Notes: generated from the sequence alone by a model not told the origin. Positions 1-5,361 are shown, numbered from the stretch's first letter. The stretch is DNA of 6,052 bases from Gammaproteobacteria bacterium (GCA_030039615.1 JASHVF010000214.1:1-6052); one strand, 5' to 3'. Numbers and translations are program-made.

Positions 1-2
1 TG

Positions 3-368
3 CTGCAGGCCGACGGCGGTACTCGCACGGCCGCGATCACCGGAGGCTATCTCGCGCTCGCCGATGCCAGCCAGTCGCTGGTGCGCCGCGGTGCGCTCGC
101 CGCGAGCCCGGTTCACGGACAGGTCGCGGCCGTGTCGGTCGGCATCTTCGCCGGGGTTCCGGTGCTCGATCTTGATTACGCCGAGGACTCGCAGGCCGAG
201 ACCGACATGAACGTGGTCATGAACAACGGCGGCGCCTTCGTCGAGATCCAGGGCACGGCCGAGGGTCACGCGTTCCGCCGCCACGAGCTCGACGCGCTGC
301 TCAACCTCGCCGCCCACGGCATCGGCGAGCTGCTCGCGCTGCAGGCGCAGGCGCTCGCGGCGCCGTGA
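3..368 (+). CDS. rph: RNase PH, 3' part (5' end outside window)
   Basis: This is the C-terminal part (about 121 codons) of RNase PH, the phosphorolytic 3'-5' exoribonuclease that trims tRNA 3' ends and works as a hexameric ring in the cytoplasm. The reading frame is open from base 3 with no start, so the gene begins upstream. Visible family signatures are DGGTRTAAITGGYLAL near the left edge, VSVGI, the DLDYAEDSQAETDMN block that carries the conserved acidic residues of the phosphorolysis site, and FVEIQGTAEG. The protein ends in an Ala/Leu/Gln-rich helix. Its TGA stop (366-368) overlaps the GTG start of rdgB, which implies co-transcription and translational coupling. The rph-rdgB pairing is common in proteobacteria. 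Identification is secure; only the 5' end is missing. Confidence 0.95.
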   Translation: MQADGGTRTAAITGGYLALADASQSLVRRGALAASPVHGQVAAVSVGIFAGVPVLDLDYAEDSQAETDMNVVMNNGGAFVEIQGTAEGHAFRRHELDALLNLAAHGIGELLALQAQALAAP

Positions 369-976
369 AGCGCGTCGTGCTGGCGAGCGCCAACTCAGGC
401 AAGCTGCGCGAACTCGCCACGCTCCTCGGCCCCTTGGGGCTCGAGCTGCTGTCGCAGAGCTCGCTCGGCATCGATTCGATCGAGGAGACCGCCAGCACCT
501 TTCTCGAGAACGCGCTCCTCAAGGCGCGCCACGCGGCGCGCTCGTCGGGCCTGCCGGCGCTTGCCGACGATTCGGGCATCGAAGTCGATGCGCTCGGCGG
601 CCGGCCGGGGGTCCGGTCGGCGCGCTTCGCCGGCCCCGGAGCGAGCGATGCGGCGAACCTGGCGCTGCTGCTGGCCGAGCTCGAGGGCGTCCCGGAGCCG
701 CGCCGCACCGCGCGCTATCGCTGCGTGATGGCCTGGGTGTCGACGGCGTCCGATCCGGCGCCGCTGATCGCGCAGGGAACCTGGGAGGGGCGCATCGCAC
801 TCGCGCCCCGGGGGAGCGGGGGCTTCGGCTACGACCCGGCGTTCATACCGGCGGGCGCGACGCGCACCGCGGCCGAGCTCTCTCCCGAGGAGAAGAACGC
901 CGTCAGCCATCGCTCGCTCGCCACGCGCGCGCTCGTCGCGGCGCTCGAGGCGCACGGCGTATATTCGCGCCCATGA
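365..976 (+). CDS. rdgB: dITP/XTP pyrophosphatase (RdgB/HAM1 family)
   Basis: This 203-residue protein matches the usual length (about 195-205) of RdgB/HAM1 non-canonical purine NTP pyrophosphatases. These hydrolyse dITP, ITP and XTP to the monophosphate plus PPi and keep deaminated purines out of DNA and RNA. Motifs in order are ASANSGKLRE (residues 7-16, triphosphate contact), TFLENALLKAR (45-55), ADDSGIEVDAL (67-77, including the catalytic/metal Asp69), GRPGVRSARFAG, RGSGGFGYDP (base-recognition region ending near 158) and SPEEKNAVSHR (ending at R183). All expected residues are present. The GTG start is chosen because it gives the canonical N-terminus MKRVVLASANSGK and overlaps the rph stop as GTGA. 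No clear Shine-Dalgarno precedes it, so coupling to rph translation is likely. Its stop overlaps the gmk start as ATGA. Confidence 0.95.
   Translation: MKRVVLASANSGKLRELATLLGPLGLELLSQSSLGIDSIEETASTFLENALLKARHAARSSGLPALADDSGIEVDALGGRPGVRSARFAGPGASDAANLALLLAELEGVPEPRRTARYRCVMAWVSTASDPAPLIAQGTWEGRIALAPRGSGGFGYDPAFIPAGATRTAAELSPEEKNAVSHRSLATRALVAALEAHGVYSRP
960..965 (+). promoter_or_regulatory. Possible internal -10 box for gmk
   Basis: TATATT matches the sigma70 -10 consensus at five of six positions and lies in the last codons of rdgB. Seven bases separate it from the gmk ATG at 973, so a transcript from it would begin at or within a base or two of the start codon, making gmk leaderless. No convincing -35 hexamer is seen at the usual distance, and there is no Shine-Dalgarno in front of gmk. 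An A/T-rich hexamer here stands out against the GC-rich surroundings, but part of it is the Val-Tyr coding sequence of rdgB, so chance is possible. Confidence 0.35.
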
Positions 977-1593
977 AGCGCGGCCGCCTGTACGTCATCT
1001 CGGCGCCCTCCGGCGCCGGCAAGACCTCCCTCGTCAAGGCGCTGCTCGCGCACGAGCCGCAGCTGCGACTGTCGATCTCGCACACCACCCGCACGCGCCG
1101 TCCGACCGAGGCCGAGGGCCGCGAGTACCACTTCGTCACCAAGGCGCAGTTCGCGCAGCTCATCGAGCGCGGCGAGTTCCTCGAGCACGCCCAGGTGTTC
1201 GACAACAGCTACGGCACCGCGCGCGCCTTCGTCGCAGGGCAGCTCGCCCAGGGCCACGACGTGCTGCTCGAGATCGACTGGCAGGGTGCGCAGCAGGTGC
1301 GCCGGGCAATGCCCGAGTGCGTCACCATCTTCGTCCTGCCGCCGGCGCGCGCGGCGCTCGCCGAGCGGCTCGCGCGCCGGCAGACCGACACCGCCGCGGT
1401 GATCGAGCGGCGCCTCAAGGACGCCGCCAGCGACATGTCCCACTACGACGAGTTCGACTACGTCGTCGTCAACGACGACTTCGACGAGGCGGTCGCGGAC
1501 CTCGAGCGCATCATCGACGGCCAGGGCGAAGACCTGCGAAGCACCCGGCCGCAGCTCAAGCCCCTGCTCGCGGAGCTGCTGCGCGGACCCTGA
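973..1593 (+). CDS. gmk: Guanylate kinase
   Basis: This 206-residue protein is a full-length guanylate kinase, which transfers phosphate from ATP to GMP or dGMP to give GDP or dGDP in the cytoplasm. The P-loop SAPSGAGKTS is at residues 10-19. The GMP-binding segment SISHTTRTRRPTEAEGREYHF runs from about residue 34 to 55, followed by GEFLEHAQVFDNSYGT. The LLEIDWQGAQQVR strand and an Arg-rich lid region (LAERLARRQTD) follow. The ATG overlaps the rdgB stop (ATGA), so it ends a coupled rph-rdgB-gmk run, although an internal -10-like box may also drive it alone. In many gammaproteobacteria rpoZ and spoT follow gmk; here the next gene is an unrelated sensor kinase 70 bases on. Confidence 0.96.
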   Translation: MKRGRLYVISAPSGAGKTSLVKALLAHEPQLRLSISHTTRTRRPTEAEGREYHFVTKAQFAQLIERGEFLEHAQVFDNSYGTARAFVAGQLAQGHDVLLEIDWQGAQQVRRAMPECVTIFVLPPARAALAERLARRQTDTAAVIERRLKDAASDMSHYDEFDYVVVNDDFDEAVADLERIIDGQGEDLRSTRPQLKPLLAELLRGP

Positions 1594-1622
1594 CCCGAGG
1601 GGATCGACCGCCACCGGGTAGT

Positions 1623-1641
1623 GGGTCACAGCCCGTGTCCC
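1623..1641 (+). other. Imperfect hairpin between gmk and the kinase gene
   Basis: GGGTCAC (1623-1629) and GTGTCCC (1635-1641) pair at six of seven positions around a five-base loop. A second pairing, GGGTC with GACCC at 1642-1646, competes with it. No T run follows, so it is not a classic intrinsic terminator. It could attenuate read-through from gmk or act as an operator, because it lies where the -35 region of the kinase promoter should be. In such GC-rich DNA it may also be chance. Confidence 0.25.
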
Positions 1642-1651
1642 GACCCCGGAC

Positions 1652-1657
1652 TAGAGT
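1652..1657 (+). promoter_or_regulatory. Putative -10 box of the sensor kinase operon (leaderless type)
   Basis: TAGAGT keeps the key T, A and final T of the -10 consensus. It lies six bases before the kinase ATG at 1664, which would put the transcription start on the A of the ATG. No Shine-Dalgarno sequence precedes this ATG, which fits a leaderless mRNA. No clear -35 hexamer is visible, as is common at activator-dependent promoters. The 70-base gap (1594-1663) is the only sizeable gap before this operon and so its most likely promoter site. Confidence 0.45.
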
Positions 1658-1663
1658 GCCCGC

Positions 1664-3730
1664 ATGAGCTCGCGCGGCAATCCCAGTTCGACCCCGCCGG
1701 TGCCGGAAAGCGCCACTGCCGGGGGCGCGCCTGTCCTGCCCCCGGAGGGGACCCTGCTGACACTGCTGCGGCGGGTGGCGGGATCCGATTACTGGCTGCC
1801 GCTGTTCGTGTTCATCGGCGTCGCCGCCGCCACGGCCACGCTCTACCAGGCGCTGCGCGAGCGCGAGCGGGCCGTCATCACGATGGTGGTCGCGGAGCGT
1901 TCCGCCAAGATACGCGAGTTCATCGGCTCGAAGACCGCCAACACGCTGCAGCTGCTGAGCCGCATGGGACAGCGCTGGGACGCGGCCGGCGGCACACCCT
2001 ATGAGCAGTGGCGCGCCGATACCTCCCACCATCTGAACCAGCTGGCCGGCATCAAGGCCTTCGAGTGGGTGGACGCTTCCTACCACGTGCGCTGGACCGA
2101 GCCCTCCGCCGGCAACGAGCAGAGCGTCGGCCGCGCGGTGCACCCGGACGCAGCGCAAGCCGCGCCGCCGCACAACACCGCCGCGCCCGGCGGCACGGAC
2201 ACGCCGTTTCTCGATTTCACCCCCGGCAACGGCACCATCATCGCCTACTGCCCGCTGTCGAAGCACGGACATTCCGATGGCCTGCTGGCCGCCGTGCTGT
2301 CGCTCGATGAGCTGTTCGCACGCATCGCACGCCGCGAGATGGCTCAGGACTTCGAGGTAGTCATCAGCGCGCGCGAACAGACGCTGTTTCGCCATCCGCT
2401 GCCCGCGGGGGCGGCGGTCGCGAGCCTGGCGGATCACGGCGTGGTCGAGGTCAACAACAAGGCGTGGCGGGTGACGGTGACGCCGGCCGCGGAATTCGTC
2501 GCCAGCCTGCAGACCCTGCTGCCGGAAGTCGCGCTCGGGCTCGGCGTGCTGATCGCGCTGCTGCTCGCGGCGCTGTGCCGCGCGGAGCTGATCGCGCGGC
2601 GGCACGTCGGCGCGCTCGCCACCAGCGAGGAGACCTTCCGTTCGGCGATGGACTCGGCCTCCATCGGCATGGCGCTGGTCAGGCCCGACGGCGGCTTCAT
2701 GCGCGTCAATCCCGCGCTCTGCGCCCTGCTCGGCTACCAGGCGCAGGAGCTGCTCGGCACCGACCTGCAGTCGCTCACCCATCCGGAGGACCTCGAGCGC
2801 GACCGGCAATGCGTGCAGCGCACGCTGGCGGGCGAGAGCGGGCGCTACCGCCTCGAGAAGCGCTATTTCCACAGCAGCGGCCGCACCATCTGGACGCTGC
2901 TCAGCGCCTCGCTGGTGCGCGACAGCGGCGGCCGGCCGCGCTACTTCGTGGCGCAGATCCAGGACATCGGCGAGCAGAAGGAAGTCGAGCGCCTCAAGAG
3001 CGAGTTCGTCTCGGTGGTGAGCCACGAGCTGCGCACGCCGCTCACCTCGGTACGCGGCGCGCTCGGTCTCATGGCCGGACCGCTCGCGGTCGACCTGCCG
3101 CACAAGTTCCGCGAGCTGCTCGCAATCGCCCACAGCAACTGCGAGCGGCTGATCCTGCTGATCAACGACATCCTCGACATCGACAAGGTCGCCGCCGGCA
3201 AGATGCGCTTCAACATGCAGGAGGCGCGGCTCGCGGACATCACCCGCCGCGCCGTCGAGGCCATCCAGACCTATGCGCATCGCTACCAGGTGGGCATCGA
3301 GCTCGCGCCGCTCGACCCGCAGCTGCGCGTCACGGTCGACGAGGACCGCTTCGTGCAGGTGGTGACCAACCTGCTGTCGAATGCGGTGAAATTCTCGCCG
3401 CGCGGCGCACGCGTGCGGGTCGACGCCCGCGCCGCCGACGGGTGGGTGCGGCTGCGCGTCGTGGATCGCGGCGCCGGCATTCCGCAGGAGTTCCGCGCCC
3501 GCATCTTCGAGAAATTCTCGCAGGCCGACTCTTCCTCGGGCCGCCGCGCCGGCGGTACCGGGCTCGGGCTGCACATCAGCCGCCAGATCATCGAGCACAT
3601 GCAGGGCCGAATCGGCTTCGAGACGCAGGTCGGCCGCGGCACGACCTTCTGGGTGGAGCTCGCGCTGCTGCCCGCGCGCGCCGCGGCGCCGCCGCTGCCG
3701 CAGCCGCGCAGCGCGCTCACCGGGAGCTGA
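1664..3730 (+). CDS. Membrane sensor histidine kinase (periplasmic sensor-PAS-HisKA-HATPase)
   Basis: This 688-residue protein is a transmembrane sensor kinase that autophosphorylates on His and starts a phosphorelay. After a Pro-rich cytoplasmic N-terminus come TM1 (about residues 44-62) and a periplasmic sensor region of about 220 residues. That region resembles CHASE-type domains only loosely (the stretch AYCPLSKHGHSDGLLAAVLSLDELF). TM2 follows (about 287-304), then a PAS domain (about 322-440). The HisKA dimerisation domain has the H-box SHELRTPL with phospho-acceptor His454. The HATPase domain has the N-box (TNLLSNAVKFS, Asn569/Asn573), G1 box DRGAGIP (601-607), F-box IFEKF and G2 box GGTGLGL (630-636). 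All catalytic boxes are intact. There is no C-terminal receiver; that function is in the next gene, 3 bases downstream. The ligand cannot be told. The ATG was chosen because it fits the upstream -10 and leaves TM1 complete. Confidence 0.9.
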   Translation: MSSRGNPSSTPPVPESATAGGAPVLPPEGTLLTLLRRVAGSDYWLPLFVFIGVAAATATLYQALRERERAVITMVVAERSAKIREFIGSKTANTLQLLSRMGQRWDAAGGTPYEQWRADTSHHLNQLAGIKAFEWVDASYHVRWTEPSAGNEQSVGRAVHPDAAQAAPPHNTAAPGGTDTPFLDFTPGNGTIIAYCPLSKHGHSDGLLAAVLSLDELFARIARREMAQDFEVVISAREQTLFRHPLPAGAAVASLADHGVVEVNNKAWRVTVTPAAEFVASLQTLLPEVALGLGVLIALLLAALCRAELIARRHVGALATSEETFRSAMDSASIGMALVRPDGGFMRVNPALCALLGYQAQELLGTDLQSLTHPEDLERDRQCVQRTLAGESGRYRLEKRYFHSSGRTIWTLLSASLVRDSGGRPRYFVAQIQDIGEQKEVERLKSEFVSVVSHELRTPLTSVRGALGLMAGPLAVDLPHKFRELLAIAHSNCERLILLINDILDIDKVAAGKMRFNMQEARLADITRRAVEAIQTYAHRYQVGIELAPLDPQLRVTVDEDRFVQVVTNLLSNAVKFSPRGARVRVDARAADGWVRLRVVDRGAGIPQEFRARIFEKFSQADSSSGRRAGGTGLGLHISRQIIEHMQGRIGFETQVGRGTTFWVELALLPARAAAPPLPQPRSALTGS
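3722..3726 (+). promoter_or_regulatory. Ribosome binding site of the receiver gene
   Basis: GGGAG lies inside the last codons of the kinase gene, seven bases before the ATG at 3734. It supports that start and translation of the receiver from the same mRNA as the kinase. Confidence 0.6.
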
Positions 3731-3733
3731 AGG

Positions 3734-4132
3734 ATGCGCACCCTGCACACGGTTCTCTACGTCGACGACGAACCGGACATCCGCCACATCGTGAAGCTGT
3801 GCCTCGAGTTGAGCCCGGGACTGTCGGTCGAGCTCGCCGCCTCGGGCGCCGAGGCGCTCGACTCGGCCCGCAGACTCCGGCCCGACCTGATCCTCCTCGA
3901 CGTGATGATGCCGGGACTGGACGGCGCGGCGACGCTCGAGCGCCTGCGCGCCGACCCCGGGCTCGAGCGCGTGCCGATCGCCTTCGTCACCGCCAAGGCG
4001 ATGCCGGCGGAGCTCGCGCGCCTGCGCGCGCTCGGCGCGGCGGACATCATCGCCAAGCCCTTCGATCCGCTCACGCTCGCCACCCAGGTCACCGCCCTGT
4101 GGGAGCGCCTGGCGGCGGAGCAGCCCGCGTGA
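3734..4132 (+). CDS. Stand-alone receiver-domain response regulator (CheY-like)
   Basis: This 132-residue protein is one receiver domain with no output domain. The phosphorylation site is complete: acidic pair Asp11/Asp12 (VLYVDDEPDIR), phospho-acceptor Asp56 (LILLDVMMPGLDG), Thr86 (FVTAKA) and Lys108 (IAKPFDP). The TAKA/KPFDPLTLA wording resembles receivers that are often fused to, or encoded beside, kinases and Hpt domains. With no DNA-binding or enzymatic domain, it most likely passes phosphate from the upstream kinase to the Hpt protein whose gene overlaps its 3' end (GTGA, 4129-4132), or acts by protein contact. It starts 3 bases after the kinase stop and has a good ribosome site. The function is inferred from family and position; a sink role or another binding partner remains possible. 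Confidence 0.92.
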   Translation: MRTLHTVLYVDDEPDIRHIVKLCLELSPGLSVELAASGAEALDSARRLRPDLILLDVMMPGLDGAATLERLRADPGLERVPIAFVTAKAMPAELARLRALGAADIIAKPFDPLTLATQVTALWERLAAEQPA

Positions 4133-4476
4133 GCACCCCCGACCCGACCACCGTGCGCGCCGCTCTCGCGCAGCTCGCGCAGCGCTTCATGGAGCGCGCC
4201 CGCACCGAGCTTGCGACCTCGGAGGCGCTGCTGGCGGGGGCGCGCGCCGGCGACGGCGCAGCTCTCGAAGCGCTGCATCATTTCGTGCACCGCCTGCACG
4301 GCAGCGGCGCGGCCTTCGGCTTCGGCGCGATCTCGCAGCGCGCGCGGGCGGTGGAGTTGCTGTGCGAGGAGCTCACTCGCGACGCCGGGCGCCCGCGCGC
4401 CGAGCGCGAGCAGCTCTACGAGCGACTCGCCGGGCAGCTCGAGCTGCTGGGCGCCGAGATCAGCGCCGCCCCCTAG
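4129..4476 (+). CDS. Stand-alone Hpt (histidine phosphotransfer) protein
   Basis: This 115-residue, Ala/Leu/Glu-rich, all-helical-looking protein carries the Hpt signature HRLHGSGAAFGF, with His54 as the likely phospho-acceptor. Hpt domains shuttle phosphate between receiver Asp residues and have no kinase activity. The usual Lys three residues after the His (HxLKGS) is a His here (HRLHGS). The GTG start overlaps the receiver stop as GTGA, with GGAG (4117-4120) eight bases upstream, which decides this start. The first 20 residues form a helix-rich lead and there is no membrane segment. It is the last gene of the kinase-receiver-Hpt run. Its stop shares the tetranucleotide CTAG with the stop of the opposing FixJ-type regulator. 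The likely role is to carry phosphate from the upstream receiver to that regulator; the pairing is inferred from position. Confidence 0.88.
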   Translation: MSTPDPTTVRAALAQLAQRFMERARTELATSEALLAGARAGDGAALEALHHFVHRLHGSGAAFGFGAISQRARAVELLCEELTRDAGRPRAEREQLYERLAGQLELLGAEISAAP

Positions 4477-5120
4477 CCCCCGGATGAAGCCCCGAGGTGC
4501 TGCAGGTCCGTGACCATGCGCACCAGCTCGGCCACCGATTTGGTGCCCATCCTGGTCATGAGGTTGGCGCGGTGCAGCTCCACCGTACGCAGCGCCACCG
4601 CCAGGTGCGCCGCGATCGCCTTGTTGGACCAGCCGCGCACCAGCAGCTCGAGTACGTCGCGCTGCCGCGCGGTGAGCGAGTGCAGCCGCGCGCGTATGGC
4701 ATCGGCGCTCGCCAGCGTGCTGCGCGCCTTGCCGTCGCGCTCGAGCGCGGCCCGCACCTTGGCGACCAGCTGCGGCGCCTCGAACGGCTTCTGCAGGAAA
4801 TCGTAAGCGCCGGCGCGCATCGCCGCGACCGCGATGGCAACGTCGCCGTGCGCGGTGATGAAAATGACCGGCAGCGCCGCGCCGCGCCGCGCGAGCTCGC
4901 GCTGCAGCTCGAGGCCGTTCATGCCGGGCATCTTCACGTCGCACAGCAGGCAGCCCGGATCCTGCGGATCGAAAGCGGCGAGGAACGCCTGCGCCGACTC
5001 GAACACCGCGCACCGCAGGCCAATGGGCTTGAGCCGCAGCACGATGAGCTCGAGCATCAGCGGATCGTCGTCGACGACGAACAGTGTCGGTTCTCTCAGC
5101 TGAGCACTCCGGCCCGACAT
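4473..5120 (-). CDS. FixJ/NarL-type response regulator (receiver + LuxR HTH)
   Basis: This two-domain transcription regulator has 215 residues from the ATG at 5120. The receiver (residues 12-125) shows LFVVDDDPLMLELI with Asp17-19, the phospho-acceptor Asp61 in CDVKMPGMNGLELQ, Thr89 in IFITAHGDVAIAV and Lys111 in FLQKPF. The wording is that of the FixJ/TodR/TtrR group. A linker leads to a LuxR-type HTH (about 149-201): LTARQRDVLELLVRG, then SNKAIAAHLAVALRTVELHRANLMTRMG. Receiver phosphorylation in this family normally allows DNA binding. A GTG at 5138 (six residues longer) and one at 5129 are possible in-frame starts. The ATG is preferred because the 5138 GTG lies almost against the putative -10, but no strong Shine-Dalgarno decides it. 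The gene is convergent to the kinase-receiver-Hpt operon and divergent from the beta-propeller gene. Its likely phosphodonor is the neighbouring Hpt protein. Confidence 0.92.
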   Translation of the reverse strand: MSGRSAQLREPTLFVVDDDPLMLELIVLRLKPIGLRCAVFESAQAFLAAFDPQDPGCLLCDVKMPGMNGLELQRELARRGAALPVIFITAHGDVAIAVAAMRAGAYDFLQKPFEAPQLVAKVRAALERDGKARSTLASADAIRARLHSLTARQRDVLELLVRGWSNKAIAAHLAVALRTVELHRANLMTRMGTKSVAELVRMVTDLQHLGASSGG

Positions 5121-5142
5121 GGGCGCCACGCCCGGCACGGCT

Positions 5143-5172
5143 AGACTAAACCGCCCGCCGCCCCGCCGACAA
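5143..5172 (-). promoter_or_regulatory. Putative promoter of the FixJ-type regulator
   Basis: On the minus strand, TTGTCG (5172-5167) and TAGTCT (5148-5143) form a sigma70-like pair with an 18-base spacer; the -35 matches TTGACA at four positions. An alternative -10, TTTAGT (5150-5145), has a 16-base spacer and would start the transcript at the GTG at 5138. With TAGTCT the transcript would begin near 5136, giving a leader of about 16 bases before the ATG at 5120. No experiment distinguishes the two. Confidence 0.4.
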
Positions 5173-5194
5173 AGAGCCGCCCTCCCGAAAGCGT

Positions 5195-5204
5195 GAAGCG
5201 CTTC
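5195..5204. repeat. 10-base perfect palindrome, possible operator
   Basis: GAAGCGCTTC is a perfect palindrome in the divergent intergenic region. It overlaps an offset pair GTGA (5193-5196) and TCAC (5205-5208). It lies upstream of the -35 of the FixJ-type regulator gene, where an activator could bind. A dimeric regulator site is possible, but short palindromes arise often in GC-rich DNA. Confidence 0.3.
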
Positions 5205-5240
5205 TCACCGCAGCGCGCGCGGACCCGCCCCGCGCGCGAA

Positions 5241-5279
5241 TGTGACGCACGACCGCTCGCGGAGCCGCGTTGCGTCACA
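5241..5279. repeat. 9-base inverted repeat with 21-base spacer, possible operator
   Basis: TGTGACGCA (5241-5249) and TGCGTCACA (5271-5279) are exact reverse complements, centred two turns apart between the two divergent genes. The spacer holds a smaller inverted pair, CGCGG (5258-5262) and CCGCG (5265-5269), so the whole could fold as a nested stem. No T run follows, which argues against a terminator. The centre-to-centre spacing of the arms is about 30 bases, roughly three helical turns, which suits two regulator dimers or a looped complex. The TGTGA half resembles a CRP/FNR-type half-site, but the spacing is not that of a single CRP site. Confidence 0.45.
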
Positions 5280-5323
5280 ACACCCTGCGGTTGCCCGCAA
5301 TGCCCGGCGCAAGGCCCGTTGCC

Positions 5324-5329
5324 GATACT
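5324..5329 (+). promoter_or_regulatory. Possible -10 box of the beta-propeller gene
   Basis: GATACT matches the -10 consensus at four of six positions and sits 44 bases before the ATG at 5374. A TTG-type -35 is not seen at 16-18 bases; TTGCCC (5291-5296) is too far away. A promoter lacking a -35 and needing an activator bound at the upstream inverted repeat would fit, but this is a weak call. Confidence 0.25.
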
Positions 5330-5361
5330 GACTCACAGGCCGGACAGCGGCGACCACGGGC

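Noticed and set aside
829..1629. A 266-codon minus-strand frame opposite gmk
   Set aside because: It is the antisense shadow of a certain housekeeping gene, with a Val/Asp/Glu-rich sequence and no motifs.
1556..3787. A 743-codon open frame on the minus strand opposite the kinase gene
   Set aside because: It is rich in Arg, Ala, His and Gly with no recognisable domain, and it lies wholly antisense to a kinase with all catalytic motifs. Long antisense open frames are expected in GC-rich DNA.
2464..4476. A 670-codon + strand frame that would fuse antisense-like sequence to the Hpt domain
   Set aside because: Only the last 115 codons (from GTG 4129) look like a protein; the earlier part is Arg/Ala/Pro-rich shadow of the kinase and receiver genes in another frame.
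3757..5013. A 418-codon minus-strand frame covering the receiver, Hpt and regulator region
   Set aside because: It is low-complexity Arg/Ala-rich and out of frame with both the receiver and the FixJ-type gene, so it is a shadow.
4497..5144. A 215-codon + strand frame opposite the FixJ-type regulator
   Set aside because: It mirrors the regulator's codons and has no domain signature, while the minus-strand frame has full receiver and HTH motifs.
5241..5279. Reading the inverted repeat as an intrinsic terminator
   Set aside because: There is no T run on either strand after the stem, the loop is long, and it lies between divergent genes where no terminator is needed.
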